Part shown: positions 18,064 to 25,338 of the stretch, in pieces
How the letters are laid out: each line of letters begins with the position of its first letter
Numbering within the stretch: the first letter of the stretch is position 1
Source of the DNA: CAZJFH01 sp964545205
GTDB lineage: Bacteria; Pseudomonadota; Alphaproteobacteria; Rhodospirillales; Magnetospirillaceae
Direction of reading: 5' to 3'
Assembly (NCBI GenBank): GCA_964545205.1
Contig: CAZJFH010000035.1
Span: 1-51,591 of the forward strand
DNA length: 51,591 nt
Program-made: the position numbers and the translations under genes
The notes under the pieces: model-generated
The model's input: the letters and a program-made list of their open reading frames with translations, nothing else
Database searches by the model: none
What the model was told of the DNA's origin: nothing

Positions 18064-18543
18064 TCATTTCGCCGCCGCCACGGTGGTCGGGGCGAAGCAT
18101 CCCGAATGCGAGCCCGCGATCGCCAGGCGGTCGATCATCTGGGCATAGGACACCGCGCCCTCGCGCTCGTTCGGCACCGCGGCGAAGTTGTAGTTCATCG
18201 GGCTGCGGACATTGACCAGGAAATGCGCCTGGCGGGCGTCGAGCCAGGTGGCGCCGTCGTCGTGGCTCATCACCCAGAACTCGGCAAGCTGGCCCTCTTT
18301 CCAGCCCTGGCGCGTCGCCCATTCGACGGCGCAGCCGAGATCGTCGAACTTGTACAGCCGGCCCTTGTCCCCGCCGCGCAGCTCGGCGGCGAACTGGCGC
18401 TCGGAGATGATCATCCGGCAGTGCTCGCAGGAATCGCGTTCCCAGGTGATCGGCTCCGGCCCCGCCTTCTCGCCGCAGCCGGGCACGACCGACAGCGCCA
18501 GCAGCGCCACCGAGCCCTTGAGCAGGTCACGCCTGGCGAGCAT
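18064..18543 (-). CDS. nosL: Copper-binding lipoprotein NosL
   Basis: 159 residues. It starts with a twin-arginine-like lipoprotein signal (MLARRDLLKGSVALLALSVVPGC, lipobox VVPGC, acylated Cys near 23) and then has the NosL core DSCEHCRMIISERQFAAEL with the Cu(I)-binding C-x-x-C-x-M motif and KFDDLGCAVEWA. NosL is the outer-membrane or periplasmic copper chaperone that supplies NosDFY/NosZ. Its ATG lies within the last codons of nosF (17-bp overlap), so the genes are coupled. It is placed between nosF and nosY, whereas many loci have it after nosY. Confidence 0.94.
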   Translation of the reverse strand: MLARRDLLKGSVALLALSVVPGCGEKAGPEPITWERDSCEHCRMIISERQFAAELRGGDKGRLYKFDDLGCAVEWATRQGWKEGQLAEFWVMSHDDGATWLDARQAHFLVNVRSPMNYNFAAVPNEREGAVSYAQMIDRLAIAGSHSGCFAPTTVAAAK

Positions 18544-19420
18544 GCGACGCCTCCTGCGCCGGCGCCCGGGCCGCGCCCTCTTCCATGTGGATGCCGGTCA
18601 GCAGGCCGGCGTAGCGCGACAGCATGCCGAGGAAGCGCAGCCGGTCGGGGCCGGCGATCTCGCCCTCCCAGACGGCGCCGGCGCCGGCGTCGCGGAAATG
18701 CCACTCGCCGACGGCGCGGGCGAAGGCCTCGTCGGCACGACCGATGGTGACGCGGCAGGACAGGATGCCGGCCATCGACACCGCGTCCTGGACGCGGTCG
18801 TCGAGCACGACGCGGCCCGAATCGAGCTCGATCACCCGGGTGACCAGCGAGGCGACCTCGTCGAGGCGGTGGCTGGTGATGATCATGGTGCCCGACTTGC
18901 GCTCCTCGAGCAGGGCGAACAGCACGCGCCGCGCCGCCGGGTCGAGGTTGGCCGCCGGCTCGTCCATGATCAGCAGCTCGGCCTCGCGGCCGAGCGCGAT
19001 GGCGATCAGCAGCTTCTGCTTCATGCCGCCCGACAGCTTGACGAACGGCCGATGGCGGATCGCGCCGAGGTCGAGGCCCATGCGCTCGGCGATGCCCTCC
19101 ATGCCGGCCGGATCGACGTTGCCGACGCCGGCGGTGAAGCGGATCAGCTCGCCCACCGGCATGCGCAGCGGCGGCGGCAGCTGCGGCACGAAGCCGACCT
19201 TGGCCAGCACCGTGGCGCGCTCGGCGCGCGGCGAGCGGTCGTCGATCGTCAGCTCGCCGTCATGGGCGTACTCGCCCAGCAGGCAGCGGATCAGCGTCGT
19301 CTTGCCGGCGCCGTTCGAACCGACCAACGCCACCCGCTCCTCGCGGCCGATGGCGAGGGACAGGCCGTCGAGGACGCGGACCTTCTTGAAGGTCTTGGTG
19401 ACGTTGTCGAGACGAATCAT
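18527..19420 (-). CDS. nosF: ABC transporter ATPase NosF
   Basis: 297 residues. Walker A GSNGAGKTT (about 35-43), Q-loop VGFVPQLPPPL, signature LSGGMKQK, Walker B LLIMDEPAANLDP and switch His in ITSHRLDEV are all present. A roughly 75-residue C-terminal domain follows, as in NosF. It energises the NosDFY complex from the cytoplasmic side. It begins 10 bp after the nosH-like stop and overlaps nosL, consistent with one operon. The neighbours nosD, nosL and nosY make the assignment secure. Confidence 0.95.
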   Translation of the reverse strand: MIRLDNVTKTFKKVRVLDGLSLAIGREERVALVGSNGAGKTTLIRCLLGEYAHDGELTIDDRSPRAERATVLAKVGFVPQLPPPLRMPVGELIRFTAGVGNVDPAGMEGIAERMGLDLGAIRHRPFVKLSGGMKQKLLIAIALGREAELLIMDEPAANLDPAARRVLFALLEERKSGTMIITSHRLDEVASLVTRVIELDSGRVVLDDRVQDAVSMAGILSCRVTIGRADEAFARAVGEWHFRDAGAGAVWEGEIAGPDRLRFLGMLSRYAGLLTGIHMEEGAARAPAQEASHARQA

Positions 19421-19430
19421 GCGACCATCG

Positions 19431-20417
19431 CTACAGCAGGTTCTTGAGCCCGGCCATCTCGAACTTGAGCGAGCCGGTGGGACAGACTTCGATGCACATG
19501 CCGCACCGGGTGCAGTCGGCGCCGATGTCCATGCGCACGTCTTTTGAATACCCCATCTTGGTCATGAAAAGCACGTGCGGAACCATGCACACCCGGCGGC
19601 ACTCGCCCTCGTGCAGGCACGCCTCGGCGTCGTAGCTGACCTTGAACGGCGAGATGCCGCCGACCGCGCCGTAGGTCATGCCGATCGGGCAGATGTAGCG
19701 GCACCAGAAACGGCGCGAATAGAAGATCTCGATCAGCAGCAGCACCGCCACGATGGCGGTCGCCATGCCGAAGCCGTAGATCAGGCCGCGGCTGACGATG
19801 CCGACCGGCGAGATGGTCTCGAACACGGTGTATCCGCTCACCACCGCCAGGGCGGCGAACACGACGTAGAGCACGGTGCGGGTGCCGCGATGGAGCTTGT
19901 GGTCCTTGACCAGCTTCTTCTCGGCGAGCTTGAGGTGCAGCATCTCGGCCCATTCGCCGAGCAGATGGTACGGGCAGCACCACGAGCAGAAGCTGCGTCC
20001 GCCGACCAGCCACCACAGCAGGAACACGGTCGCCGTGCCGATGACCAGGTTCACCAGCACCGTCTTGAAGGCCAGCATCACCTGCAGCGCCGAGTTCAGG
20101 TCGGCGAAGTGGAAGCCGATGACGCGGCTGGCGGTCAGCGCGCCCTCGACGATCTGGATGTCGAGCCTCCACGAGACGACGAACAGCAGGTTGATGAACA
20201 GGATCGAGGTCCAGCGCCAGGCGCGCCATTTCTTCGAGCGCTTGAAGTGCGCCTTCTCGTCCTTGATCGCCTGCTTGCGCTTCTGCACCTCCTCGGAGCT
20301 GCGCTTGTGCTCGTAGAGCGCGCGCATCTCCTCGGTCCAGGTCTCCGGCTTCGGCCGGTCGGGTTCCGAGCCCAGCAGCAGGGCGTAGGACTGCCGCAGA
20401 TCCGAGAGCATGCCCAT
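19431..20417 (-). CDS. nosH: NosH: NapH-like membrane iron-sulfur protein
   Basis: 328 residues. After a cytosolic N-terminal stretch with a charged helix (KRSSEEVQKRKQAIKDEKAHF) come about four TM helices, with the NapH-type cysteine clusters CSWCCPYHLLGEW and CRYICPIGMTYG at the membrane face. A C-terminal ferredoxin part follows (CLHEGECRRVC; CTRCGMCIEVCPTG, two [4Fe-4S]). NapH-like NosH is the membrane part of the quinol dehydrogenase in clade II nos systems (for example Wolinella). Its start overlaps the nosG stop by one base (TGATG). A second in-frame ATG lies two codons in. The N-terminal extension of about 70 residues is longer than typical NapH. Confidence 0.88.
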   Translation of the reverse strand: MGMLSDLRQSYALLLGSEPDRPKPETWTEEMRALYEHKRSSEEVQKRKQAIKDEKAHFKRSKKWRAWRWTSILFINLLFVVSWRLDIQIVEGALTASRVIGFHFADLNSALQVMLAFKTVLVNLVIGTATVFLLWWLVGGRSFCSWCCPYHLLGEWAEMLHLKLAEKKLVKDHKLHRGTRTVLYVVFAALAVVSGYTVFETISPVGIVSRGLIYGFGMATAIVAVLLLIEIFYSRRFWCRYICPIGMTYGAVGGISPFKVSYDAEACLHEGECRRVCMVPHVLFMTKMGYSKDVRMDIGADCTRCGMCIEVCPTGSLKFEMAGLKNLL

Positions 20418-21205
20418 CACGACACCCCCTTGCCGGCGGCCGAGGCCTTGTTCGGGCGCACGCGCGCGTCGATGACGATCGGCGGCGGCTCGACGGGACA
20501 GATCATCTCGCACATGCCGCAGCCGACGCAGGGATCGTGGATCACCGGCGTGCGGCGCTTGTCGGCCGGATCGTCGCTCATCGGCTGCAGGCTGATGGCG
20601 TCCTTGATCGGGCATTCGCGCACGCACAGGTCGCACAGTTCCAGGTCGTAGATGTGCTCGGCGACCGGCAGCGGAGTCCAGCGGTCGACGTTGATGTAGC
20701 GATGCAGGCCCTTGTCGCGGGCGGCGCCCTTGAAGCCCTGGCCCTGGCGGGCGAGGCAGGACTCGAGGCGGTCCTCGACCATGCGGGCGAAGCCCATCTC
20801 GGTCTGCTCGGGCTTGTCGAGATCGTGGGTCAGCGCCCCGGTCGGGCAGGCGAGCACGCACTGGATGGCGTCGCAGGAGAAGTCGCAGGCCTGGTCGCGC
20901 GCCGAGATGTAGGGCACGCCGATCCCGAAGCCCTCGTCGACGTCGGCCAGGAAGATGGCCTCGACCGGGCAGACCTGGACGCACTGGCCGCACTTGATGC
21001 AGGCGGCCAGGAAGGCGTCCTCGTCGAGCGCGCCCGGGGGGCGCAGCCGCGGGTTGGCCTTGGCCTGCAGCACCGGCAGCAGGCCGAGCAGCGAGCAGCC
21101 GACCACGGCGCCGCCGAGCACGGCCGAGCGCAGGAACTCGCGGCGGCGCTCCTGCGCCGGCGTCAGGGCCTTCGGTTTGGGTTTCGGGTTCTCTGGCGAA
21201 GACAT
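20417..21205 (-). CDS. nosG: NosG: NapG-like periplasmic four-cluster ferredoxin
   Basis: 262 residues. A twin-arginine-like leader (RRREFLRSAVLGGAVVGCSLLGLLPVL) marks export of a folded iron-sulfur protein. Four [4Fe-4S] motifs are visible: CIKCGQCVQVCPVEA, CDAIQCVLACPTGA, CDLCVRECPIKDA and CVGCGMCEMICPVEPPP. NapG-like NosG works with NosH to pass electrons from quinol to periplasmic cytochromes c and on to NosZ. The ATG at 21205 was chosen because it places the twin-arginine leader near the N terminus; GAGGGACC lies upstream. It is separated from nosD by 29 bp. Confidence 0.9.
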   Translation of the reverse strand: MSSPENPKPKPKALTPAQERRREFLRSAVLGGAVVGCSLLGLLPVLQAKANPRLRPPGALDEDAFLAACIKCGQCVQVCPVEAIFLADVDEGFGIGVPYISARDQACDFSCDAIQCVLACPTGALTHDLDKPEQTEMGFARMVEDRLESCLARQGQGFKGAARDKGLHRYINVDRWTPLPVAEHIYDLELCDLCVRECPIKDAISLQPMSDDPADKRRTPVIHDPCVGCGMCEMICPVEPPPIVIDARVRPNKASAAGKGVS

Positions 21206-21234
21206 GACGGTCGGTCCCTCTTCTTCTTGGCCGG

Positions 21235-22482
21235 TCACGAGACCGGCTTCTCGGCCACCTTGTTCAGCAGCGGCCGTTCGTCGCGGAGAATCAGCTTCGG
21301 CTCCGAGAACGGCGCCAGCCGCTGCATGAAGTCGATCAGTTCGAGCACCGGCGAGCCGCGGAAGAACGCGACCGGCGGAATGTCCATCCACAGGCGGTCG
21401 GCGTAGTCGTAGATCTCGATCGGCGAATCGCCGACGCCGTCGCGGTCCTCGTCGAAGCCCTCGTAGCTGTCCCAGTGGTTGCCGGTCCAGGTGTTGGCGT
21501 TGGCGGTGCGGTCGTGGCTGACCCCGACATGGGTGAAATTGCCGATGAAGTCGTTGCCGGTGAAGGTGTTGCCGGGAAGGCTGGACAGGAAGTTGATGCC
21601 GACGCCGTTGAAGGCGATGGAGTTGCCCTCGAAGGTGTTGGGCACGTCCGGCGCCTCGGGCGTCTGGTCGACGTAGAAGCCGATCGCGTTCCCCACCACG
21701 CCGTTGTCGAGGAACCGCGCGTCGTTGGTCTGCTTCAGGCCGATGCCGATCCCGGACGGGCCGTTGCTCTCGAACACCTGGTTGCCGGTCAGGTCGAGGG
21801 TGTTCACGAACATCGCGAAGATGCCGACCATGTTGCGGCGCAGCCAGTTGTCGTGGCCGGTGTTGTTGTCGGCGTACATGTAGTGGATGCCGTAGCGGCT
21901 GCCCGAGACGCGGTTGCCGGTGATCTCGTTCTGGCGCGAATACCACACCAGGATGCCGTCGCGGACGTCCTCGACGACGTTGTCCTGGACCTTGGTGTAC
22001 ATCGAGTACCAGATGCGGATCGCGTCGCCCTTCAGCCCGATCTCGTTGTCCTTCGAGCGGATGGTGTTGCGGCGCAGGATGTTGTTGTTGGCCTGGGCGA
22101 GATCGATGCCGAACAGGCAGTTCTCGATCACCAGGTCCTTGATGGTGTTGAAGTGGCTCTTGACGTGCAGCGCGGCGTCGAGCTTGGTGTGGTGGTCGCC
22201 CGAGTTGCGCAGCACCAGCCCGGCGATGATCGAGCGGCTGGCCTTGAGCGTCATCACCGTGCCGACACCGCCGTTGTCGATGATCACCTTGCCGCCGCCG
22301 TAGATGTTGATCGACTTGTCGATCACCACCGGCCCGGCATAGACGCCGGGCGGCGGCAGCAGGGTGCCGCCCTCGGGCGTCGCGTCGACGAGCGCCTGGA
22401 ACGGCGGCGGGTCGGCGGCCACGGCCGGCAGGGACGATAGCAGGAGAGACGCCGCGATGGCGGCCTTGGTCAGCCAGGACAT
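21235..22482 (-). CDS. nosD: NosD: periplasmic copper-site maturation protein
   Basis: 415 residues. A Sec signal peptide (MSWLTKAAIAASLLLSSLPAVAA) is followed by a right-handed parallel beta-helix built of about 20-residue CASH/NosD repeats (for example NTIKDLVIENCLFGIDLAQANNNILRRNTIRS, NEITGNRVSGSRYGIHYMYADNNTGHDNWLRRNMVGIFAMF). NosD carries copper or sulfur for CuZ assembly with NosF and NosY. The ATG at 22482 gives a compact signal peptide; a GTG at 22494 is possible. Neither start has a good Shine-Dalgarno. The predicted FNR-type promoter would give only a 25-nt leader. Confidence 0.94.
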   Translation of the reverse strand: MSWLTKAAIAASLLLSSLPAVAADPPPFQALVDATPEGGTLLPPPGVYAGPVVIDKSINIYGGGKVIIDNGGVGTVMTLKASRSIIAGLVLRNSGDHHTKLDAALHVKSHFNTIKDLVIENCLFGIDLAQANNNILRRNTIRSKDNEIGLKGDAIRIWYSMYTKVQDNVVEDVRDGILVWYSRQNEITGNRVSGSRYGIHYMYADNNTGHDNWLRRNMVGIFAMFVNTLDLTGNQVFESNGPSGIGIGLKQTNDARFLDNGVVGNAIGFYVDQTPEAPDVPNTFEGNSIAFNGVGINFLSSLPGNTFTGNDFIGNFTHVGVSHDRTANANTWTGNHWDSYEGFDEDRDGVGDSPIEIYDYADRLWMDIPPVAFFRGSPVLELIDFMQRLAPFSEPKLILRDERPLLNKVAEKPVS

Positions 22483-22506
22483 CTGGAGAGCCACGACGTT
22501 GCGATT

Positions 22507-22555
22507 GCCGGCGATTATACCAGAAGGGTAGGGGCGGCACCTTGCCTTAGGTCAA
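22507..22555 (-). promoter_or_regulatory. FNR/NNR-type class II promoter of nosD
   Basis: On the minus strand the box TTGACCTAAGGCAA (22555-22542) is followed by a perfect -10 TATAAT (22519-22514). Centre-to-centre distance is 32 bp, so with a start at about 22507 the box is centred at -41.5, the class II FNR position. The box matches TTGAT-N4-ATCAA less well than the other two in the locus. Confidence 0.6.
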
Positions 22556-22576
22556 AGCGCCACCCCTTCGGAGCCG

Positions 22577-23602
22577 TCAGGCCGGCTGCGCCTTGCCCGA
22601 CGGAAGCGCCGTGCCGGCGGGCTCGCCCTTGAGCTGCTTGCGGCGGATCAGGGCGGCCAGGACCATCACCGCGGCCATCGCCACCAGCAGGCCGAAGCCG
22701 TAATGCGGGTAGGAGAAGGTGGAGAACTGCGCCACCTTGCCCTGGCCGAACACGGTCGGCATGAACGGCTTGACGGTGAAGGCGCCCATGTCGTTGAGCG
22801 TGTGCCCGAACCAGTACAGCCAGGCGGCGTAGTCGGCGACGAAGGCGACCGGCAGGATCGCCGGAACCACGCCGAGCAGCCACGGGCCGGCCGGCACCAG
22901 CAGGATGCCGATCGTGAGCACCACCACCGAGCCGACGATGAAGGCGTAGACGCCGTAGCTCGCCGTGGTCATCGCCTCGACCGCCTTGCCGATCACCTCG
23001 GGCTGGCGGAAGTAGCGGCCCATGCCCTCCTCGTAGGCGGTCTGGATGGCGTACAGGCCGGTCCAGTCGGCGTACTCCTCGGGCTCCAGGTTCATCGTCT
23101 TGACCATGTCGGCGACGTAGTCGGGGGTGAACAGGTGGACGCCGCCGGGCATGAACAGGGCGGCGGTCGCCCAGGCGACGATCGCGGCGCCGCCGACGCC
23201 CATCACCGCCGCCGCGAGGCGCCGGCCGGGCATCATGAAGGCGACCATGCCGACCGCCAGGATCGACACCAGGAACGGCGACATCGCCCGCTCGATCGGC
23301 GCGCCGGCGGCGATCGGATACATGCCGACGTAATGGTTGATGGCGTCCATCTCGTGCTTGCAGTCGAGCCCTTCGTCGCCGACGTCGAGCTCTGCGCTCT
23401 CGATATGCTGACAGCCGTTGTAGACGCCATCGAAGTGGAAATGGATGCGGATGCCGTCGGGGAAGGCGTCCGTGGGGTACTGCGGCGCCGTCAGCGACAC
23501 CCACCAGATGGGCGCGAAATAGGCGGCGGCCAGCAGGGCCAGGGCGACGACGGTCATCGCGCGATAGATCACGCCCTGCTTCGATTTCGTCTCGGCGCTC
23601 AT
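22577..23602 (-). CDS. NosB-like integral membrane protein
   Basis: 341 residues with about six TM helices (near 15-37, 112-128, 132-155, 215-238, 243-268 and 300-320). A periplasmic loop after TM1 contains IHFHFDGVYNGCQHIESAE, a Cys pair and MDAINHYVGMYPI, so metal binding by His/Cys is conceivable. Position between nosZ and nosD matches NosB of clade II nos clusters, a membrane protein of unknown function needed for N2O respiration in Wolinella. The ATG has only AGG upstream. It may be transcribed from the cytochrome promoter by read-through of the upstream hairpin, or from its own promoter. Family match is by context and topology. Confidence 0.7.
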   Translation of the reverse strand: MSAETKSKQGVIYRAMTVVALALLAAAYFAPIWWVSLTAPQYPTDAFPDGIRIHFHFDGVYNGCQHIESAELDVGDEGLDCKHEMDAINHYVGMYPIAAGAPIERAMSPFLVSILAVGMVAFMMPGRRLAAAVMGVGGAAIVAWATAALFMPGGVHLFTPDYVADMVKTMNLEPEEYADWTGLYAIQTAYEEGMGRYFRQPEVIGKAVEAMTTASYGVYAFIVGSVVVLTIGILLVPAGPWLLGVVPAILPVAFVADYAAWLYWFGHTLNDMGAFTVKPFMPTVFGQGKVAQFSTFSYPHYGFGLLVAMAAVMVLAALIRRKQLKGEPAGTALPSGKAQPA

Positions 23603-23638
23603 TTTACATACCTGTCGCGTTATTCTGGGGAAGGGAAA

Positions 23639-23668
23639 CGGCGGCCCCGCGGGGGTGCGGGGCCGCCG
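23639..23668 (-). terminator. Hairpin after the second cytochrome gene
   Basis: A 12-bp perfect GC stem (CGGCGGCCCCGC / GCGGGGCCGCCG) with a 6-nt loop starts 10 bp after the cytochrome stop codon and is followed by TTTCCC on the minus strand. The short T run suggests partial termination, separating the cytochrome genes from the NosB-like gene. Confidence 0.6.
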
Positions 23669-23677
23669 CCGCCGTCC

Positions 23678-24466
23678 TTACAGGAAGTCCGGATTCTCCC
23701 AGCACGGCACGTTCGGCTCGTGGCGGGGATAGGGCTTCTTGAACTCCTCGGCGCATTCCGGAGCGCGCTTGTCCTCCGGCGGCTGCAGGCGCGAGGTGTA
23801 GTCCAGGATGGCGTCCATGTCTTCCTTGGAGATTTCCTGGATCTGCTTGACCATCTCCGGGTTGGCGTTGCGGCGCTTGCCTTCCTTGATCCACTCGAAC
23901 TGGCGGACCAGGTAGGCGTAGTGCTGGCCTTCCAGGCGCGGATAGAACTTCTCGGCGTTGCCCTCGCCATGCTCGCCATGGCAGCGCACGCAGTTCTCCT
24001 GGTACAGCTTCTTGCCGACGTCGAGGCGCTCGCCCGGGCCGACGCCGTTGTAGGGCGTCATCGGCAGGGTCGCCATGTAGGCGGCGACGTCGGCGATGGC
24101 CTGGGTGCCGCCGATCTCGGACGGCAGCGCGAACGGATACATCGTCGGGTTGTCGCGGTTGCCGGCGCGGATGTCCGACAGCTGCTTGATGGTCACGGTG
24201 GTGTGCTGACCGGCGAGCTGCGGGAAGGTGCCGTCCTGCAGGCCCCAGCCGTTGAGCATGTGGCAGGCCGAGCAGACCTCGTAGATCTCGCGGCCGCGAT
24301 CGATGTCGCCGACCAGCTCGAGAGCCTCGTCCTTCTCGCTGTCCTGCATCCAGCCGGACTTCTTCTCGCCGTCGGCCGGCGCCGCGCCGGCCGCCATCGC
24401 GCCGGAGATCGGCGCCACCGCCAGCGCCGCCAGAACGGTCGCCACGGAAACGATCTTGATATTCAT
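23678..24466 (-). CDS. Diheme cytochrome c (NosC-like, second)
   Basis: 262 residues. A Sec signal peptide (MNIKIVSVATVLAALAVAPISGAMA) precedes two class I cytochrome domains with heme motifs CSACH (about residue 66) and CVRCH (about 158). Each is followed by a glycine/proline-rich loop with a Met or other distal ligand candidate (YPRLEGQH, LQDGTFPQLAGQHT). The layout resembles cytochrome c4/c553-type diheme carriers. In clade II nos loci such cytochromes relay electrons from NosGH, or from the bc1 complex, to NosZ. The ATG at 24466 has GGAG seven bases upstream; the overlapping GTG one codon before is less likely. The C-terminal tail adds Cys-containing CAEEF and VPCWENPDFL. Confidence 0.88.
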   Translation of the reverse strand: MNIKIVSVATVLAALAVAPISGAMAAGAAPADGEKKSGWMQDSEKDEALELVGDIDRGREIYEVCSACHMLNGWGLQDGTFPQLAGQHTTVTIKQLSDIRAGNRDNPTMYPFALPSEIGGTQAIADVAAYMATLPMTPYNGVGPGERLDVGKKLYQENCVRCHGEHGEGNAEKFYPRLEGQHYAYLVRQFEWIKEGKRRNANPEMVKQIQEISKEDMDAILDYTSRLQPPEDKRAPECAEEFKKPYPRHEPNVPCWENPDFL

Positions 24467-24527
24467 CACCAGACTCCACTCATCGGATTGATTGTTTCAC
24501 TCCCCCCTTGAAGAACGCTGCCCCTCC

Positions 24528-25175
24528 TCAGCGCTTCACCGTCGACAGGTAGTCGGCGATCATCTGAATCTGCTCGTCGTCCAGCTTCTTGACGAAGTTG
24601 AGCATGGTCTTGGTCTTGCCGTGGTCACGGGCGCCGTCGCGGATGTCCCTCATCTGGGTCGCGGCGTAGGACGCCTTGACGCCGGCGAGATAGGGATGCG
24701 CCGGCAGCGGCCGCTTGCCGTCGGGGCCGTGGCAGCTCAGGCAGCCGCTCTTCTTGTAGAGCTTCTCGCCCTCGGCGATGCGCGCCGCGTCCTCGGTCCC
24801 CGGCTTGGCCTGGACCGGCGGCAGCTTGCTCAGCCACTCGGCGATCTGCTTGATCTCGTCGTCCGAGACCAGGTGCATCACGCCGGCCATGCCGGCGGTG
24901 CGCGGATTGCCAGAACCGTCGGGGCTGCCCTTGCGCTTGCCTTCCTTGATGTCGTGCATCTGCTGGATCATGTACTTGGCGTCCTGGCCGGCCAGATTCG
25001 GATAGTCCAGGATGGCCTTCGACCCGTCCTTGCCGTGGCAGGCGATGCAGGTCTTCTTCAGGAACAGCTTCTTGCCGGGATCGCTGGCGGCAGCGGCCGG
25101 ACCGGCGGCCAGTGCGATGACCGACCCGGCGGCGGCAGCGAGGGCGAGCAACTTGGCATGCCGAACCAACCGCAT
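24528..25175 (-). CDS. Diheme cytochrome c (NosC-like, first)
   Basis: 215 residues. A signal peptide (MRLVRHAKLLALAAAAGSVIALAAGPAAAA) is followed by two cytochrome c domains with CIACH and CLSCH and the repeated pattern YPNLAGQDAKYMIQQMHDIKEGKR / HPYLAGVKASYAATQMRDIRDGAR typical of the cytochrome c4/c553 family, a product of internal duplication. The ATG at 25175 was chosen over one 24 bp upstream because GGGAG lies 8 nt before it. It is directly downstream of an FNR-type promoter and 61 bp before the second diheme cytochrome. A likely direct electron donor to NosZ. Confidence 0.9.
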   Translation of the reverse strand: MRLVRHAKLLALAAAAGSVIALAAGPAAAASDPGKKLFLKKTCIACHGKDGSKAILDYPNLAGQDAKYMIQQMHDIKEGKRKGSPDGSGNPRTAGMAGVMHLVSDDEIKQIAEWLSKLPPVQAKPGTEDAARIAEGEKLYKKSGCLSCHGPDGKRPLPAHPYLAGVKASYAATQMRDIRDGARDHGKTKTMLNFVKKLDDEQIQMIADYLSTVKR

Positions 25176-25214
25176 TGTCTGAACTCCCTGTGTTTTCATT
25201 GAAAATGATCTAAC

Positions 25215-25263
25215 GAATTCGACAATAGCCGAACATGCGAATTTTTGAATTGACGTTCATCAA
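25215..25263 (-). promoter_or_regulatory. FNR/NNR-type class II promoter of the cytochrome genes
   Basis: The minus-strand box TTGATGAACGTCAA (25263-25250) is nearly the FNR consensus. A -10 hexamer TATTGT (25227-25222) lies at exactly 32 bp centre-to-centre, predicting a start at about 25215 and a 40-nt leader. The surrounding 60 bp are markedly AT-richer than the window average. Oxygen- or NO-responsive control by an FNR, DNR or NnrR homologue is inferred. Confidence 0.75.
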
Positions 25264-25290
25264 GAAATTAGATTGACAATTCTCAAGCAA

Positions 25291-25320
25291 ACGGGAGGGG
25301 CGCCGGAACACCCCTCCCGT
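25291..25320 (-). terminator. Intrinsic terminator of nosZ
   Basis: A 10-bp perfect stem (ACGGGAGGGG / CCCCTCCCGT) with a 10-nt loop lies 18 bp past the nosZ stop; the minus strand continues TTGCTTGAG. It separates nosZ from the promoter of the cytochrome genes, so nosZ is probably mainly monocistronic. Confidence 0.7.
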
Positions 25321-25338
25321 CACTTCAACGACCTACTA

